From Pseudomonadota bacterium (GTDB taxonomy: Bacteria; Pseudomonadota; Gammaproteobacteria; Steroidobacterales; Steroidobacteraceae): DNA of 64,000 nucleotides. A program made the translations under genes and the position numbers. The stretch is taken from contig JAFAGC010000060.1 in assembly GCA_023423065.1 (NCBI GenBank), positions 1 through 64,000 on the forward strand. The letters run 5' to 3'. The notes under the pieces are model-generated. The model saw nothing but the letters and a program-made list of their open reading frames with translations, was not told where the DNA came from and ran no database searches. This document shows positions 63,755 through 64,000 of the stretch, piece by piece; the first letter of the stretch is position 1; every line of letters begins with the position of its first letter.

Positions 63755-64000
63755 TCAAGGCACCACCACGACGTCGCCGGCCTGCAGATCGATGTTCTGA
63801 TCCATGCGGCGGCCTTTGACCACGTCGTTGTAACGGAATGGAATGGACTGCTTGCCGTTGGTCGTTCGGCGCAACACGACGATGTCGCCGAGCGAGGCGA
63901 ATGGCGTGGTGCCTCCGGCCATCGACAGCGCCTGCATGACGTCGACGCTGGGATTCATGATGAACTCGCCCGGCCGGTTGACCTGACCGATCACGTAGAT
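63755..64000 (-). CDS. Wza-type polysaccharide export protein, 3' part
   Basis: The visible 81 residues (IYVIGQVNRPGEFIMNPSVDVMQALSMAGGTTPFASLGDIVVLRRTTNGKQSIPFRYNDVVKG) are a SLBB domain with the typical VIGQVxxPG motif and QALSMAGG turn, and end in DLQAGDVVVVP. The start is beyond the window edge. As the outer-membrane export channel it would be the first gene of this operon part in the window. The stop is shared with the next gene within three bases. Confidence 0.85.
   Translation of the reverse strand: MYVIGQVNRPGEFIMNPSVDVMQALSMAGGTTPFASLGDIVVLRRTTNGKQSIPFRYNDVVKGRRMDQNIDLQAGDVVVVP

Noticed and set aside
55387..64000. Exosortase/PEP-CTERM type EPS locus
   Set aside because: The Wzz/kinase/barrel genes are reminiscent of it, but no exosortase gene or PEP-CTERM protein is in the window.

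Overview
The window reads as a high-GC chromosomal segment of a free-living Gram-negative bacterium. A gammaproteobacterium near Xanthomonadales/Steroidobacterales is my best guess, with low confidence. The signs are a TonB-dependent receptor with FecI/FecR signalling, outer-membrane barrels, a Wza/Wzz polysaccharide export system, a yqjD-yqjE-yqjK-like set, a YfcG-like glutathione transferase, and REP-like palindromic repeats. I see no rRNA, tRNA, CRISPR array or intact prophage.

0-10 kb is accessory. It has an ORF6N-domain DNA-binding gene whose upstream region and coding sequence carry the same perfect palindrome, a SEC-C remnant, a DUF1016 nuclease remnant, and three copies of an RPIGFTAD-type gene tail, two of them orphaned. 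It also holds a surface-signalling locus (anti-sigma, sigma, STN-type TonB receptor, translationally coupled sulfatase) and a HigBA-like toxin-antitoxin pair with an apparently leaderless promoter. 9.7-17.4 kb is mostly metabolic: a secreted esterase, glucose dehydrogenase coupled to a GH15 glucoamylase/trehalase, class I fructose-bisphosphate aldolase, AraC and DoxX-like genes and small proteins. 17.7-26.7 kb holds a giant alpha-2-macroglobulin lipoprotein with pbpC, then a haloacetate-dehalogenase-like hydrolase. A REP-like repeat lies in frame inside the pbpC transpeptidase domain.

26.7-35.8 kb is a stress and signalling region: Lys/Ala-repeat protein, receiver proteins, a porin-like barrel, Fe/Mn superoxide dismutase, a NarL-type regulator, a histidine kinase that overlaps a receiver gene tail to tail, a ferritin-like/yqjK/yqjE/yqjD overlapping operon, and BON and DUF1328 envelope-stress genes. 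A 532-bp element with inverted ends lies at the 3' end of a truncated AAA-like ATPase gene and supplies its stop codon. 36.6-43.3 kb encodes two coupled hybrid histidine kinases. The larger (about 1650 aa) has six nearly identical 92-residue HAMP-containing repeats, as in the fungal group III osmosensor kinases.

43.4-64 kb is an exopolysaccharide locus, all on the minus strand: export protein (partial), outer-membrane barrel, Wzz-like protein, CpsD-like tyrosine kinase, AlgD-like nucleotide-sugar dehydrogenase, an anchored Cys-rich protein, a fibronectin-like lipoprotein, a pectate-lyase-like beta-helix, a WcaJ-like initiating transferase, an O-antigen ligase/polymerase, three GT4 glycosyltransferases, a CapK-like enzyme, a heparinase II/III-like lyase and an amylo-alpha-1,6-glucosidase-like enzyme. 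Together these suggest a uronate-containing secreted polymer with its own lyases. Two MITE-like long inverted repeats sit immediately after stop codons inside this locus.
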